From positions 30,943 to 94,942 of the forward strand of contig JAAESM010000037.1 of the NCBI GenBank assembly GCA_024229395.1: 64,000 nucleotides of DNA, given 5' to 3'. A program made the translations under genes and the position numbers. Shown here one piece after another: positions 8,701-16,609 of the stretch (position 1 is the first letter of the stretch; each line of letters begins with the position of its first letter). Below the pieces are notes generated by a model that had not been told where the DNA came from, made no database searches, and saw only the letters and a program-made list of their open reading frames with translations. The stretch comes from Planctomycetota bacterium. Lineage in GTDB: Bacteria > Planctomycetota > UBA1135.

Positions 8701-10746
8701 TCATCGGGTTCCGACGGGGAATAACTTCAGTACGGAGTTTGTTGCCAGACGTTCGACGCTTTCTGCGATCCGTCCGCTGTTTTTCAGCTTCACGACAGCA
8801 CATTTTGTGTAACCGGCCATGCGACGCTCCAAAAGCTGCTCGATTTCCTGCTCCAGAGGCAAACCGGTCAAGGCCGGGCGCGGCGCCTTCTGCTGACGCT
8901 CCAATAGGATTTCAGCGGGGCAATCGAGGAAAACCACCCGTGGCGCCAGTTTCAGGCTCTGAACCGACTGTTCGCGCTCCACCGCCCCACCACCCAAAGC
9001 CACGACATGACGTGGTAAGGAAAGCAACTCGGGAAGTAGCGCGGCCTCGGCATTGCGGAAGCCCAGAGGGTCGCTGGCAATCCAATCGGCGATGCTGCGT
9101 TGATGACGCTTTTCAAGTTCATCGTCAGCATCAACAAACTGCCAACCGAGTTCCACTGCCAATGCGCGACCAAGACTGGACTTGCCACAGGCACGCGCGC
9201 CGATCAAGACCACTGGGCTGTGCTGCTCGAGTTCTTCTTGCAAGGTGTCATTCAAGGTGGCGAAATCGCTATCGATTGCAGCAGCGGTGCTGAGCTGCGC
9301 CAACATCTGACGAATCAACATATGCGTGCCTTGTAGGCAAATCGCTCCAGCTTGCGCGGCCGACGCGAGCCATTCGGTCTGTAGCGGCTGGTAAACCATG
9401 TCCAAGACGATGGCACCTGCACCCGGGCTTTGACCGGGTGTGGGACTGCCTGGGTGGAACAAGCTACCAAGTGAAGTTGCCTGAATGATTGCGCTGAAGT
9501 CGGCCAGCTCTACCTTGGCAAGGTCGATCGCGGTAAGAAGAGCCGTTGTACCTGGCTCCATCGATGCTTGGCAGTCTTGTTGCAACTGCAGGACTTGCTC
9601 AAGCCGACGCGCCGCCACCGTGATTTGATAACCACGGCGCATGGCTTCCATGGCCACACCGCGTGCCGCCCCACCCGCTCCAAGGATCAGCAGACTGCCT
9701 TCTTTTCGAAAGCCGGCGGCCAGCAAACTATCCAAGGCTCCGGCGCCGTCGGTGTTATTGCCCAACCATGAGTCAGATTGGCGCATCAAGAAGTTGGCGG
9801 CTCCGCCAGCAACTGCATTGTGCGAGGCCTCAGCAGCAGCTTGTTTCCACGGGGCTGTGACCGACAAGGCCTGCACGCCACGCGCTGCAGCCAACTCGAA
9901 GAATCTTTGTGGCTCGGCAACCGGAAAACGCAGATAGACGGCATCGCTGCCACTAGCTTGGAGAGCATCGTTCCATAGCAAGGGGCTCATACTGTGCTCG
10001 ACCGGATTGCCCATCACTCCATAGACCTTGGTCTTGGTGCCGGCATCATGCGGCACTAACTCCAGAAGGCTCTGGTAATCCCATTGGCCAGGGGCGGTCT
10101 GTGCTCCGGGCCAGCAGCTGTATATCCACGGTGCTCCTGCCAGGAGCGACATAACGCGCGCAGCAGAACTGCCCGGCCCTTGTGCGAAGGCAAGCAGGGT
10201 GCAACTGTCCGCGCATTGCTGCTGCAGGGTGACGGCTTCCAAGGCCTGTTCGGCATAGTCGGCCCACACCACCAGCTTGACCAAGCCTCCACTACCAGCT
10301 TGCTGCCGAGCTTTGTTACGGAGTTCAGCCAAGTCAACCTGAGCAGGTGAGGTGCTTTGCTGTGGCGCTGCTGCCGGGTAACTCTGGCCTGACTGTTGAT
10401 GCCAAGAGACGATGCGCTTCACTCCAACCGGCAAGGCCAGTGCAGCACTATCGATTGGCAAATCAATGTAAGTAAAACCACATGCAGCGACGCTGTGCAA
10501 AAGTTGACAACGCTGTGCATGATTGCCCTCAAAACAGCCACCCTCACTCTTGAGCAAAATGGCCGCGATGAATTGCAACTGCGGAAAGTCCACCATCAAG
10601 GCGGTCAAGTCCAATGACGCTGGCAGTAAGTCCAAGCGCAGCTCCACCCAACCGACGGTGCCGTGCAATTGTTGCAACTGATCACGCAGTTGTTGCTCAT
10701 CGCGCACCATCAGCGAAACCAGGATTCGATTCGCTATCGAAGTCAT
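8701..10746 (-). CDS. Trifunctional shikimate enzyme: dehydroquinase-shikimate dehydrogenase-shikimate kinase fusion
   Basis: 681-residue fusion covering three successive shikimate-pathway steps. Residues 1-235 are a type I 3-dehydroquinase, with the catalytic His in IVSWH (His116) and the Schiff-base Lys in GGLVKLVV (Lys157). Residues 238-500 are an AroE-type shikimate dehydrogenase: YGVMGNPVEHSMSP substrate site, Lys301 in SVTAPWKQ, Asp333 in NNTDGAG and an NADP loop LGAGGAARG. Residues 508-681 are a shikimate kinase with P-loop GARACGKSS (516-524), FVDADDELE, FRNAE, GGGAV and an RPALTG lid. All key residues are present, so all three activities are likely. The ATG at 10746 overlaps the DUF2520 stop by four bases. 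The fungal AROM protein also contains these three domains but in another order and with two more. Confidence 0.93.
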   Translation of the reverse strand: MTSIANRILVSLMVRDEQQLRDQLQQLHGTVGWVELRLDLLPASLDLTALMVDFPQLQFIAAILLKSEGGCFEGNHAQRCQLLHSVAACGFTYIDLPIDSAALALPVGVKRIVSWHQQSGQSYPAAAPQQSTSPAQVDLAELRNKARQQAGSGGLVKLVVWADYAEQALEAVTLQQQCADSCTLLAFAQGPGSSAARVMSLLAGAPWIYSCWPGAQTAPGQWDYQSLLELVPHDAGTKTKVYGVMGNPVEHSMSPLLWNDALQASGSDAVYLRFPVAEPQRFFELAAARGVQALSVTAPWKQAAAEASHNAVAGGAANFLMRQSDSWLGNNTDGAGALDSLLAAGFRKEGSLLILGAGGAARGVAMEAMRRGYQITVAARRLEQVLQLQQDCQASMEPGTTALLTAIDLAKVELADFSAIIQATSLGSLFHPGSPTPGQSPGAGAIVLDMVYQPLQTEWLASAAQAGAICLQGTHMLIRQMLAQLSTAAAIDSDFATLNDTLQEELEQHSPVVLIGARACGKSSLGRALAVELGWQFVDADDELEKRHQRSIADWIASDPLGFRNAEAALLPELLSLPRHVVALGGGAVEREQSVQSLKLAPRVVFLDCPAEILLERQQKAPRPALTGLPLEQEIEQLLERRMAGYTKCAVVKLKNSGRIAESVERLATNSVLKLFPVGTR

Positions 10747-11609
10747 GAGGCTGGCAACCCTTTGGCCAAAGCGCGTAACTGCGCCTCCTTGTCGGAATCC
10801 AACCGCCCACTTGCCGCGGCCAAATCGATGACCGCAAGCAGAGAACCACGATAACGCTCGGCTTGCTGGGCAGAGAGAGCATTCAAGTGAGCCTCCACCG
10901 TGCCGACGTCGCCGCGCACCACTGGCCCGGTGAGGGCTTCGATTCCGCCCTTCTCTAAGGTTGCGCTAATAGCGCGTTGACTCATGGCGTGAATCAAGGT
11001 GGTGGTTTCATCGCCCAAAGCTGGCTGCAGAAGTTCTTGCGCCCAGGCGGTGATGGCGGTGATGTGATTGGCCAGTAACGACAAGCCAAGGTGATAGCTG
11101 GCGCGGTCCTGATTCGCAGGTAGACGCTTCAAACGTGCATGCCAGCAAGCCACGGAGGCACTGACTTGTTTGTGATGCTGGTCGGCGCAATCCATCATGA
11201 CTGCACTGTCGCCGAGCTGCTGCACGTCACTACGGGCCGATTCACTGAAGGCCATCAGCGGATGTAATGCGGCGGTTGCCGCTGCGGTGGCTTGTAGAGG
11301 CGCCAAGATCTCGGCGCCGAAGGCTCCACTTAAATGCGCGACTACCGCTTGCTTGACCAAGTCATGTTCGACGCATTGTTGCACGACTGCTTGTAGTTCC
11401 TGGTCGGCTACGGCGAGCAGGATAAGGTCAAAGGGCGGGCCTTCTAGTGGCCACTCAAGCAAGGCCGCGATTTGGTTGTTCATGGTCCATTGCTGCCATT
11501 CACCCGATCTACGTCCGAGTAGCTGCACCGTGGCGCCACCCTGTTCGTGGGCCAATGCCAGACACTTGCCCACGCGTCCGGGGCCGATCACCAATACGCG
11601 CTTACTCAT
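10743..11609 (-). CDS. Rossmann-fold DUF2520 oxidoreductase
   Basis: 288 residues. The N-terminal Rossmann domain has the dinucleotide loop VIGPGRVGK at residues 7-15 and LLGRR after the second strand, which favours NADP(H). The DUF2520-type C-terminal half shows AHLSGAFGAEIL, ALHPLMAFSE, a YHLGLSLLANH helix and LTGPVVRGDVGTVEAHL. The family is related to ketopantoate reductase and 6-phosphogluconate dehydrogenase folds, but its substrate is not established as far as I know. It sits between ispE and the aro fusion in an operon with panC, with four-base overlaps at both ends. An inferred possibility is a ketopantoate-reductase-like step in pantothenate synthesis. Confidence 0.8.
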   Translation of the reverse strand: MSKRVLVIGPGRVGKCLALAHEQGGATVQLLGRRSGEWQQWTMNNQIAALLEWPLEGPPFDLILLAVADQELQAVVQQCVEHDLVKQAVVAHLSGAFGAEILAPLQATAAATAALHPLMAFSESARSDVQQLGDSAVMMDCADQHHKQVSASVACWHARLKRLPANQDRASYHLGLSLLANHITAITAWAQELLQPALGDETTTLIHAMSQRAISATLEKGGIEALTGPVVRGDVGTVEAHLNALSAQQAERYRGSLLAVIDLAAASGRLDSDKEAQLRALAKGLPAS

Positions 11610-12523
11610 GCTTCTTGTCCTGGCATGGGCAATGGATTCGGTTTGCGCAACACAGCCCCTTGCTGCAACGGTGCCACGAAGACATGTTTACAGATCGACC
11701 TTGTTTGAGTGGCGCAGTTTTCGGCGGCTTGGTGATTCCTGAAGTAGGCAAAGTGTGCGCCACCGGAACCGCTCAGATGGAAATCCGCGGCGGCGTCGAG
11801 CATGTCGTGGAAGGCTGCAAGTTCGGGGTAGGCTGCCTGGGCTGCTTCGACTAATTCGTTTGGTTGCGGCGCTTCCGACAAGTCAAGCTTGGAGTCAGCC
11901 TCTGCTGGGACTGCGTCTTCCATGGGTGCTGCATGCAACTTTGAGAATACGCGCGCTGTGTTGACCGAGAAATCGGGCACCGCCAAAACCACCCATCCTT
12001 GCGGGGCCTGGTCGCTGGCCAACAACTGTTCACCGCGTCCGCCAAGCAGGACCGCAGAATGCTGTTGCAGGAAGAAAGGTAAGTCACTGCCAATGGACAG
12101 AGCCAATGCCGATAGGTCAGGAATAGCGCTGCCGTTACCAATGGCTTCCAATAGCAACAAGGCTGCAGCAGCGTTGCCAGAACCACCGCCAAGACCGGCG
12201 CCGGCAGGAATGTTCTTGATCAGAGACCAAGTCACGGCCGGGGCTTCTCCACCTGCAGCACGCCAAGCTTGTTCGGCACGCAACACGAGATTGGAACCAT
12301 CCACGGGCAAGCCTTCGGCAGCAGGGCCTGTGATGCACAGCGGTGGCTCGGCGGTATGGGCTGGCTCGCGCAAATGGCAATAAAGCTCATCGTACAAGGC
12401 AGCGGCCAAGAACCAGGAACGCAACTCATGAAAGCCGTCCTCGCGACGGCCGAGGACTTCCAAGGTCCAGTTGAGTTTCGCTGGACTGCGCAACATGAAT
12501 CCTTGGTTTGAGCTGTTTGACAT
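11606..12523 (-). CDS. ispE: 4-diphosphocytidyl-2-C-methyl-D-erythritol kinase
   Basis: 305-residue GHMP kinase of the non-mevalonate (MEP) isoprenoid pathway. It phosphorylates the 2-hydroxyl of CDP-methylerythritol. The N-terminus SPAKLNWTLEVLGRREDGFH is the IspE signature with its conserved Lys and His. The GHMP ATP loop is PAGAGLGGGSGNAAAA (about residues 105-120). The catalytic Asp is in GSDLPFFL. A C-terminal glycine-rich HLSGSGGAHFA matches motif 3. Length fits the family. It lies eight bases after panC and overlaps the DUF2520 gene by four bases. Confidence 0.93.
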   Translation of the reverse strand: MSNSSNQGFMLRSPAKLNWTLEVLGRREDGFHELRSWFLAAALYDELYCHLREPAHTAEPPLCITGPAAEGLPVDGSNLVLRAEQAWRAAGGEAPAVTWSLIKNIPAGAGLGGGSGNAAAALLLLEAIGNGSAIPDLSALALSIGSDLPFFLQQHSAVLLGGRGEQLLASDQAPQGWVVLAVPDFSVNTARVFSKLHAAPMEDAVPAEADSKLDLSEAPQPNELVEAAQAAYPELAAFHDMLDAAADFHLSGSGGAHFAYFRNHQAAENCATQTRSICKHVFVAPLQQGAVLRKPNPLPMPGQEA

Positions 12524-12531
12524 GGGTTGGC

Positions 12532-13386
12532 TTAGGGGTTGCCTAAGAGCAGATTATCAAGCAGATGCACACCTTCCAAACGTGCGGCAATCAAGGCGCG
12601 CCAAGCATGGCCACGTGAGGTACTGGAGGTCTGTGCGGACTGGAAGGTGACTTCGTCGATGACGTCGGCGTAAGCTAACACTGCAGGCGAATCTTCGAAG
12701 AAGGTACGCATGGTGGCCTCGAGCTTGCGCGGATCGCGGTCGCCGGCTTGAAATTCGGCAACCGCAGCAGTCAATGCTTGATGTAGGACCAAAGCCTGTT
12801 GGCGGGCGACTTTGGAAAGGCGCGCGTTGCGCGATGAGAAGGCTAGACCGTCGTCTTCGCGCAAAGTTGGGCAGGCTTGAACGGTCAGCGGTAAATCCAA
12901 GTCGCGCGTCATGCGCTGAACCAGAAACAACTGCTGGGCATCCTTTTGCCCGAAGTAAGCCGTGGTGGGCCGACAACGTTGAAACAGCTTTAACACCACC
13001 GTGAGTACACCAGCAAAATGCCCCGGGCGAGCGGCGCCTTCGAACTGCACCGCACTATCCCCTGGATCAACGCTGGTGGCGAATCCGCTTGGGTACATGT
13101 CGTCCGGTGTAGGAAGATAAACCGCATCGACCTTCAAGTTCTCAAGCATGGCCAGATCCTGCTCCATGGTGCGCGGATAAGCCTTCAGGTCATCGGTGCG
13201 TTCGAACTGCAGCGGGTTGATGAACACCGACGCCACCACTTGATCACATTCAGGCCGCGCCGTGTCGAACAAGGTGGCATGGGCCTTATGCAAGGCGCCC
13301 ATCGTGGGAATCAGACCAACTGTCTCTTCAGGAGAAAATTGCCGACGCCAAGCCTGCAGCTCAGCATTGTTGTTTAGCAATTCCAT
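12532..13386 (-). CDS. panC: Pantothenate synthetase (pantoate--beta-alanine ligase)
   Basis: 284 residues, the usual PanC length. The enzyme condenses pantoate with beta-alanine through a pantoyl-adenylate. The HIGH-like ATP motif is PTMGALHKAH near residues 28-37. VFINPLQF, the YFGQKDAQQ segment and the KMSKS-like SSRNARLS segment are all present. No panB or panE is seen nearby in this window. It follows folK with a single base between, so the two are cotranscribed. Confidence 0.95.
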   Translation of the reverse strand: MELLNNNAELQAWRRQFSPEETVGLIPTMGALHKAHATLFDTARPECDQVVASVFINPLQFERTDDLKAYPRTMEQDLAMLENLKVDAVYLPTPDDMYPSGFATSVDPGDSAVQFEGAARPGHFAGVLTVVLKLFQRCRPTTAYFGQKDAQQLFLVQRMTRDLDLPLTVQACPTLREDDGLAFSSRNARLSKVARQQALVLHQALTAAVAEFQAGDRDPRKLEATMRTFFEDSPAVLAYADVIDEVTFQSAQTSSTSRGHAWRALIAARLEGVHLLDNLLLGNP

Positions 13387-13387
13387 C

Positions 13388-13849
13388 TTAATCGTTCATC
13401 ATTTGCGCCAAGCGCTGATGTGCGGTGCTGCCACCCGCGAGTGGCAGCTTGGGCGCGAGTTCCGCCAAGGGTTCGAGCACGAAGCGCCGTTGCTCCATGC
13501 GTGGGTGTGGCAATTGCAAATCGGCGGAAGCCATCTGCACGCTGCCGTACATCAACAAGTCGATGTCGATGGTGCGCGGACCATTATGTTCCTGGCGTAC
13601 GCGGCCCAAGCGCGCTTCGATCATCAACATATGACGCAGCAGGTGTTTGGGCGACAAGCTGGTCTCGCAACGCAACACCGCATTGACGTAGTCCGGCTGC
13701 TGCGGACCACCCACTGGAGGGGTGCAGCGGAAATTGCTCAATCGCAGTGAATCCACCTCTGGGATGGCGTACAAGGCATCTGCGGCGCGGCGCAAATTGC
13801 CGACGCGATCGCCAAGGTTGGACCCCAAGCCCAGGAAAACTACGGACAT
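13388..13849 (-). CDS. folK: 2-amino-4-hydroxy-6-hydroxymethyldihydropteridine pyrophosphokinase
   Basis: 153-residue HPPK of folate synthesis, which transfers pyrophosphate from ATP to 6-hydroxymethyl-dihydropterin. It opens with VVFLGLGSNLGDR, the classic N-terminus. The family signature GPRTIDIDLLMYG, which carries the paired magnesium-binding aspartates, is present near residues 90-102, followed by LPHPRMEQRRFVLEPL. Length and start (ATG 13849) fit. It lies six bases after pssA and one base before panC. Confidence 0.95.
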   Translation of the reverse strand: MSVVFLGLGSNLGDRVGNLRRAADALYAIPEVDSLRLSNFRCTPPVGGPQQPDYVNAVLRCETSLSPKHLLRHMLMIEARLGRVRQEHNGPRTIDIDLLMYGSVQMASADLQLPHPRMEQRRFVLEPLAELAPKLPLAGGSTAHQRLAQMMND

Positions 13850-13855
13850 GATTTG

Positions 13856-14689
13856 CTAGTGAGAGTTGGGCGGGACTTGCGTTTTTCGGAACATCGAAGG
13901 TAGGTCGCGGATCAACGGCACGAACACGAACAAGCCAGCCATGAAGACCATCGCCAGTTCTGGCTCCAGGAACAGCAAGGCGAACAGCACCACGAACTTT
14001 GCGAGTGTCTTCACCGGTCGACGCGAGCGCGTCATCCAAGCGAAGAAGTGCGGGTAAGGAACGCGCGACACCATCAGCAAGCCAAGCCCCATCAACAGGA
14101 ATGGAATCATGACCAAGGACCAATACTGCAAACCATAGAGAACATGTTCATCAAGGGTGAAGATCTTGATGTCTTCCACACCAAAGAAGAACAGCACCAA
14201 AGCAATCGGCAAGGCGGCTGCACCCGGCGACGGCAGGCCAATGAAGTGGGCATGGTCGGTGGTGAGATCTTCCGATTCATGATCCACGTTGAAGCGCGCC
14301 AAACGGAGCACCGCGCAGCAGGAGAAGATCACCGGAGCGATGATCATCAGGCGTGGGTGCATGTTGATATCCAGCCCCGGCCCCATCACGCGCAGCAAGG
14401 AGATTGACAAAATGCCAGGAGCCACGCCAAAGGTGACGGCGTCGGCCAGGCTGTCGAGCTGAGCACCCAAGGGACTAGCGCTGCCCGTAATACGGGCCAA
14501 CTTGCCATCGACCGCATCTAAGAGGTTTGCAAGGACCAGGTATAACCCACCTTCGTAAAGTCGTTTAGGGTCATTTTCCAGCACAGCCGTAACGCACAGC
14601 AGCATCGCAATCACCCCACAGGCAAGATTGCCAAGGGTGACCAAGTTCTGCGGCGATAAGACTTGGGGAGGACGGGGCTCCGAATCCAT
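13856..14689 (-). CDS. pssA: CDP-diacylglycerol--serine O-phosphatidyltransferase
   Basis: 277-residue integral membrane enzyme of the CDP-alcohol phosphatidyltransferase family. The catalytic motif D-x2-D-G-x2-A-R-x8-G-x3-D-x3-D is complete at residues 58-83 (Asp58, Asp61, Arg66, Gly75, Asp79, Asp83). Six or more hydrophobic segments are apparent. The overall arrangement, with an active site near the N-terminus and a long C-terminal membrane part, fits type II phosphatidylserine synthase better than phosphatidylglycerophosphate synthase, though substrate cannot be proven from motifs. It is the first gene of the pssA-folK-panC-ispE-DUF2520-aroDEK operon and is divergent from the M28 peptidase gene across 52 bases. 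Confidence 0.85.
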   Translation of the reverse strand: MDSEPRPPQVLSPQNLVTLGNLACGVIAMLLCVTAVLENDPKRLYEGGLYLVLANLLDAVDGKLARITGSASPLGAQLDSLADAVTFGVAPGILSISLLRVMGPGLDINMHPRLMIIAPVIFSCCAVLRLARFNVDHESEDLTTDHAHFIGLPSPGAAALPIALVLFFFGVEDIKIFTLDEHVLYGLQYWSLVMIPFLLMGLGLLMVSRVPYPHFFAWMTRSRRPVKTLAKFVVLFALLFLEPELAMVFMAGLFVFVPLIRDLPSMFRKTQVPPNSH

Positions 14690-14741
14690 AGGAAGATTCT
14701 ATCCTGGAACGCCCAAGGCCGTACTGGCCACAAAAACCAAC

Positions 14742-16505
14742 ATGCGCATTACCCTCCCCATCCTCCTCCTTTCCCTTGCGGTGCCGCTTTCTCCGGCGCT
14801 GGCTCAGGAAACCGAAAGCGTTACCGTTGCCGAATCCCTGACTGGCCTCCCCGCCCAGGATTCGATCGTCGATGCGATTTACGCCACCACCGATGACGAG
14901 ATGCAGGTCGAGGAAATCCTCACCGAGCTTGTTGAAGGCATCGGTCCGCGCTTGACTGGCTCGCAGAATTTGACCGAAGCCGGCGAATGGGCGATGGCTA
15001 AGTTCAAGAGCTTTGGCATCGAGAATGTGCGCATGGAAGAATGGGGAACATTCCCGGTCGGCTTCGATCGCCGTTTCGCCAGTGGCCACATCACTTGGCC
15101 AATCAAGGAAGAATTGGTTTTCAACACGCGTTCCTGGACGCCCGGAACCGACGGCCCACAACGTGGCGCTGCAGTTCTTGCTCCTACCAACGATGAGGAG
15201 CTCGAAGCCCTGAAGGGTCATTTGAAAGGAGCATGGGTGATTGCCACTTCCGGCACCTACTCGCCACGCTTCGGTAGCGGCCAAGATGAGCTGCGCGATC
15301 GCTTCGGCGCCATGTGTGATGAAGAAGGAATCTACGGCGTGATTCGCCCTAGCGGCAAGAATGGCCTGCTGCGTACTTCCGGCAACTACCGGCTTGAATA
15401 CGACAACTTGCCAACCCGCGTTTCCATCCTGCTGTTCCGTGACCAGTTCACCACCATCTACGATTTCCTCAAGAATGGTGAGCGTGTCGAGCTGGAGTTC
15501 GATATTGATCAAAGCTTCAAGGAAGGCCCTATTCCGCAATACAACGTGATCGCGGAGATTCCAGGCACCGACCTAGCAGACGAATTGATCATCTTCGGTG
15601 GGCACCTTGATTCGTGGGATGGCGCAGGTGGCGCGCAGGACAATGGCACCGGCACTTCCACCACCTTAGAAGCAGCACGCTTGTTGATGAAGGCCATGAC
15701 CGAGCAAGGCGTTCAGCCACGTCGCACCATCCGCTTCATGTTGTGGGGTGGTGAAGAGCAAGGCCTTCTTGGCTCGCGCGCTTACATCCGCCAGCACCCT
15801 GAAGAGAACGATCGCATCTCTGCAGTCTTGGTCCATGACGGTGGCACCAACGCATGTTCAGGCATTCGCACTACACCGAACATGATGCCTTTGTTCGAAG
15901 AAGCCTTCGCACCCATTGTCGCGCACACCGCCGACGCCGAAGACGACAACCTGCGTTTCCGCCTAGTCAGCGCAGCACGTCTTCCACGTGGTGTCGGTAG
16001 TGACCACGACTCTTACCTGAGCGCCAACGTGCCAGGCTTCTTCTGGGAGCAGTTCGGTTCCGCCAACTACTCCTATGTGCACCACACCCAGCATGACTGG
16101 ATTCCGCAAGTCGTTCAGGCTTACCAGCGTGGAACTGCGCGCGTGGTGGCTTCGGCTGCTTGGCGCCTATCCAACATGAACCAGGCCGTGCCTCGCGACG
16201 ACATGGGACAGCGCCAGCAGCGCCAACAGCGTGATCCGAATGCCAAGCGCGTCGGCGTTTATCTCGGCGAAGGCATGCTGATCAACGACCTGGTCAGCAA
16301 TGGCTTGGCTGCCAAGGCCGGCATGGCCAAAGGTGATGTGATCATCAGTGTCGACGGCAAGAAGATCACAAACCAGGGTGAGCTCGGCAGGACCTTGAAG
16401 GGCCTAAAGAAGGATTCCGCCAAGATCGTCTGGAAGCGCGGCGACAAGCTGATGGCTGCAACCTTCGATTGGAAGGCTAAGACCGCAGTCACCACCGAGC
16501 CGTAA
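14742..16505 (+). CDS. Exported M28-family zinc peptidase with C-terminal PDZ domain
   Basis: 587 residues from the ATG at 14742, chosen because it begins a clean signal peptide (MRITLPILLLSLAVPL, cleavage near ALAQ). An upstream ATG at 14628 would overlap pssA. A protease-associated-like insert lies at about 150-260. The M28 domain has the co-catalytic zinc ligands His288 (GGHLDSWD), Asp300 (AQDNGTG), Glu338/Glu339 (WGGEEQG), Asp366 (VHDGGTN) and a His in HHTQHD. After about residue 500 comes a PDZ domain (GVYLGEGMLINDLVSNGLAA, then GDVIISVDGKKI). M28 enzymes are usually aminopeptidases or carboxypeptidases. The PDZ may recruit substrates or partners. Confidence 0.88.
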   Translation: MRITLPILLLSLAVPLSPALAQETESVTVAESLTGLPAQDSIVDAIYATTDDEMQVEEILTELVEGIGPRLTGSQNLTEAGEWAMAKFKSFGIENVRMEEWGTFPVGFDRRFASGHITWPIKEELVFNTRSWTPGTDGPQRGAAVLAPTNDEELEALKGHLKGAWVIATSGTYSPRFGSGQDELRDRFGAMCDEEGIYGVIRPSGKNGLLRTSGNYRLEYDNLPTRVSILLFRDQFTTIYDFLKNGERVELEFDIDQSFKEGPIPQYNVIAEIPGTDLADELIIFGGHLDSWDGAGGAQDNGTGTSTTLEAARLLMKAMTEQGVQPRRTIRFMLWGGEEQGLLGSRAYIRQHPEENDRISAVLVHDGGTNACSGIRTTPNMMPLFEEAFAPIVAHTADAEDDNLRFRLVSAARLPRGVGSDHDSYLSANVPGFFWEQFGSANYSYVHHTQHDWIPQVVQAYQRGTARVVASAAWRLSNMNQAVPRDDMGQRQQRQQRDPNAKRVGVYLGEGMLINDLVSNGLAAKAGMAKGDVIISVDGKKITNQGELGRTLKGLKKDSAKIVWKRGDKLMAATFDWKAKTAVTTEP

Positions 16506-16546
16506 TCGGCTCTTGCCCCTGGCTCAGGCTGGGAGCGTTGTTCAAG

Positions 16547-16589
16547 AGGCTCTGATCTCCTCTGATGAGGTAATCAGAGCTTCCTTTGT
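16547..16589 (+). terminator. Intrinsic terminator after the M28 gene
   Basis: An 8-bp outer stem (16549-16556 with 16573-16580) encloses a 4-bp inner stem (16559-16562 with 16567-16570), and a T-rich stretch follows on the plus strand. It lies between the convergent M28 and ABC-F genes and could work in both directions. Confidence 0.65.
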
Positions 16590-16609
16590 TCTGGGAGTCC
16601 GGGCTTAAC

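Noticed and set aside
14571..15539. 322-codon minus-strand frame opposite the M28 gene
   Set aside because: Overlaps the clear M28 peptidase domain and the pssA start; no recognisable protein.
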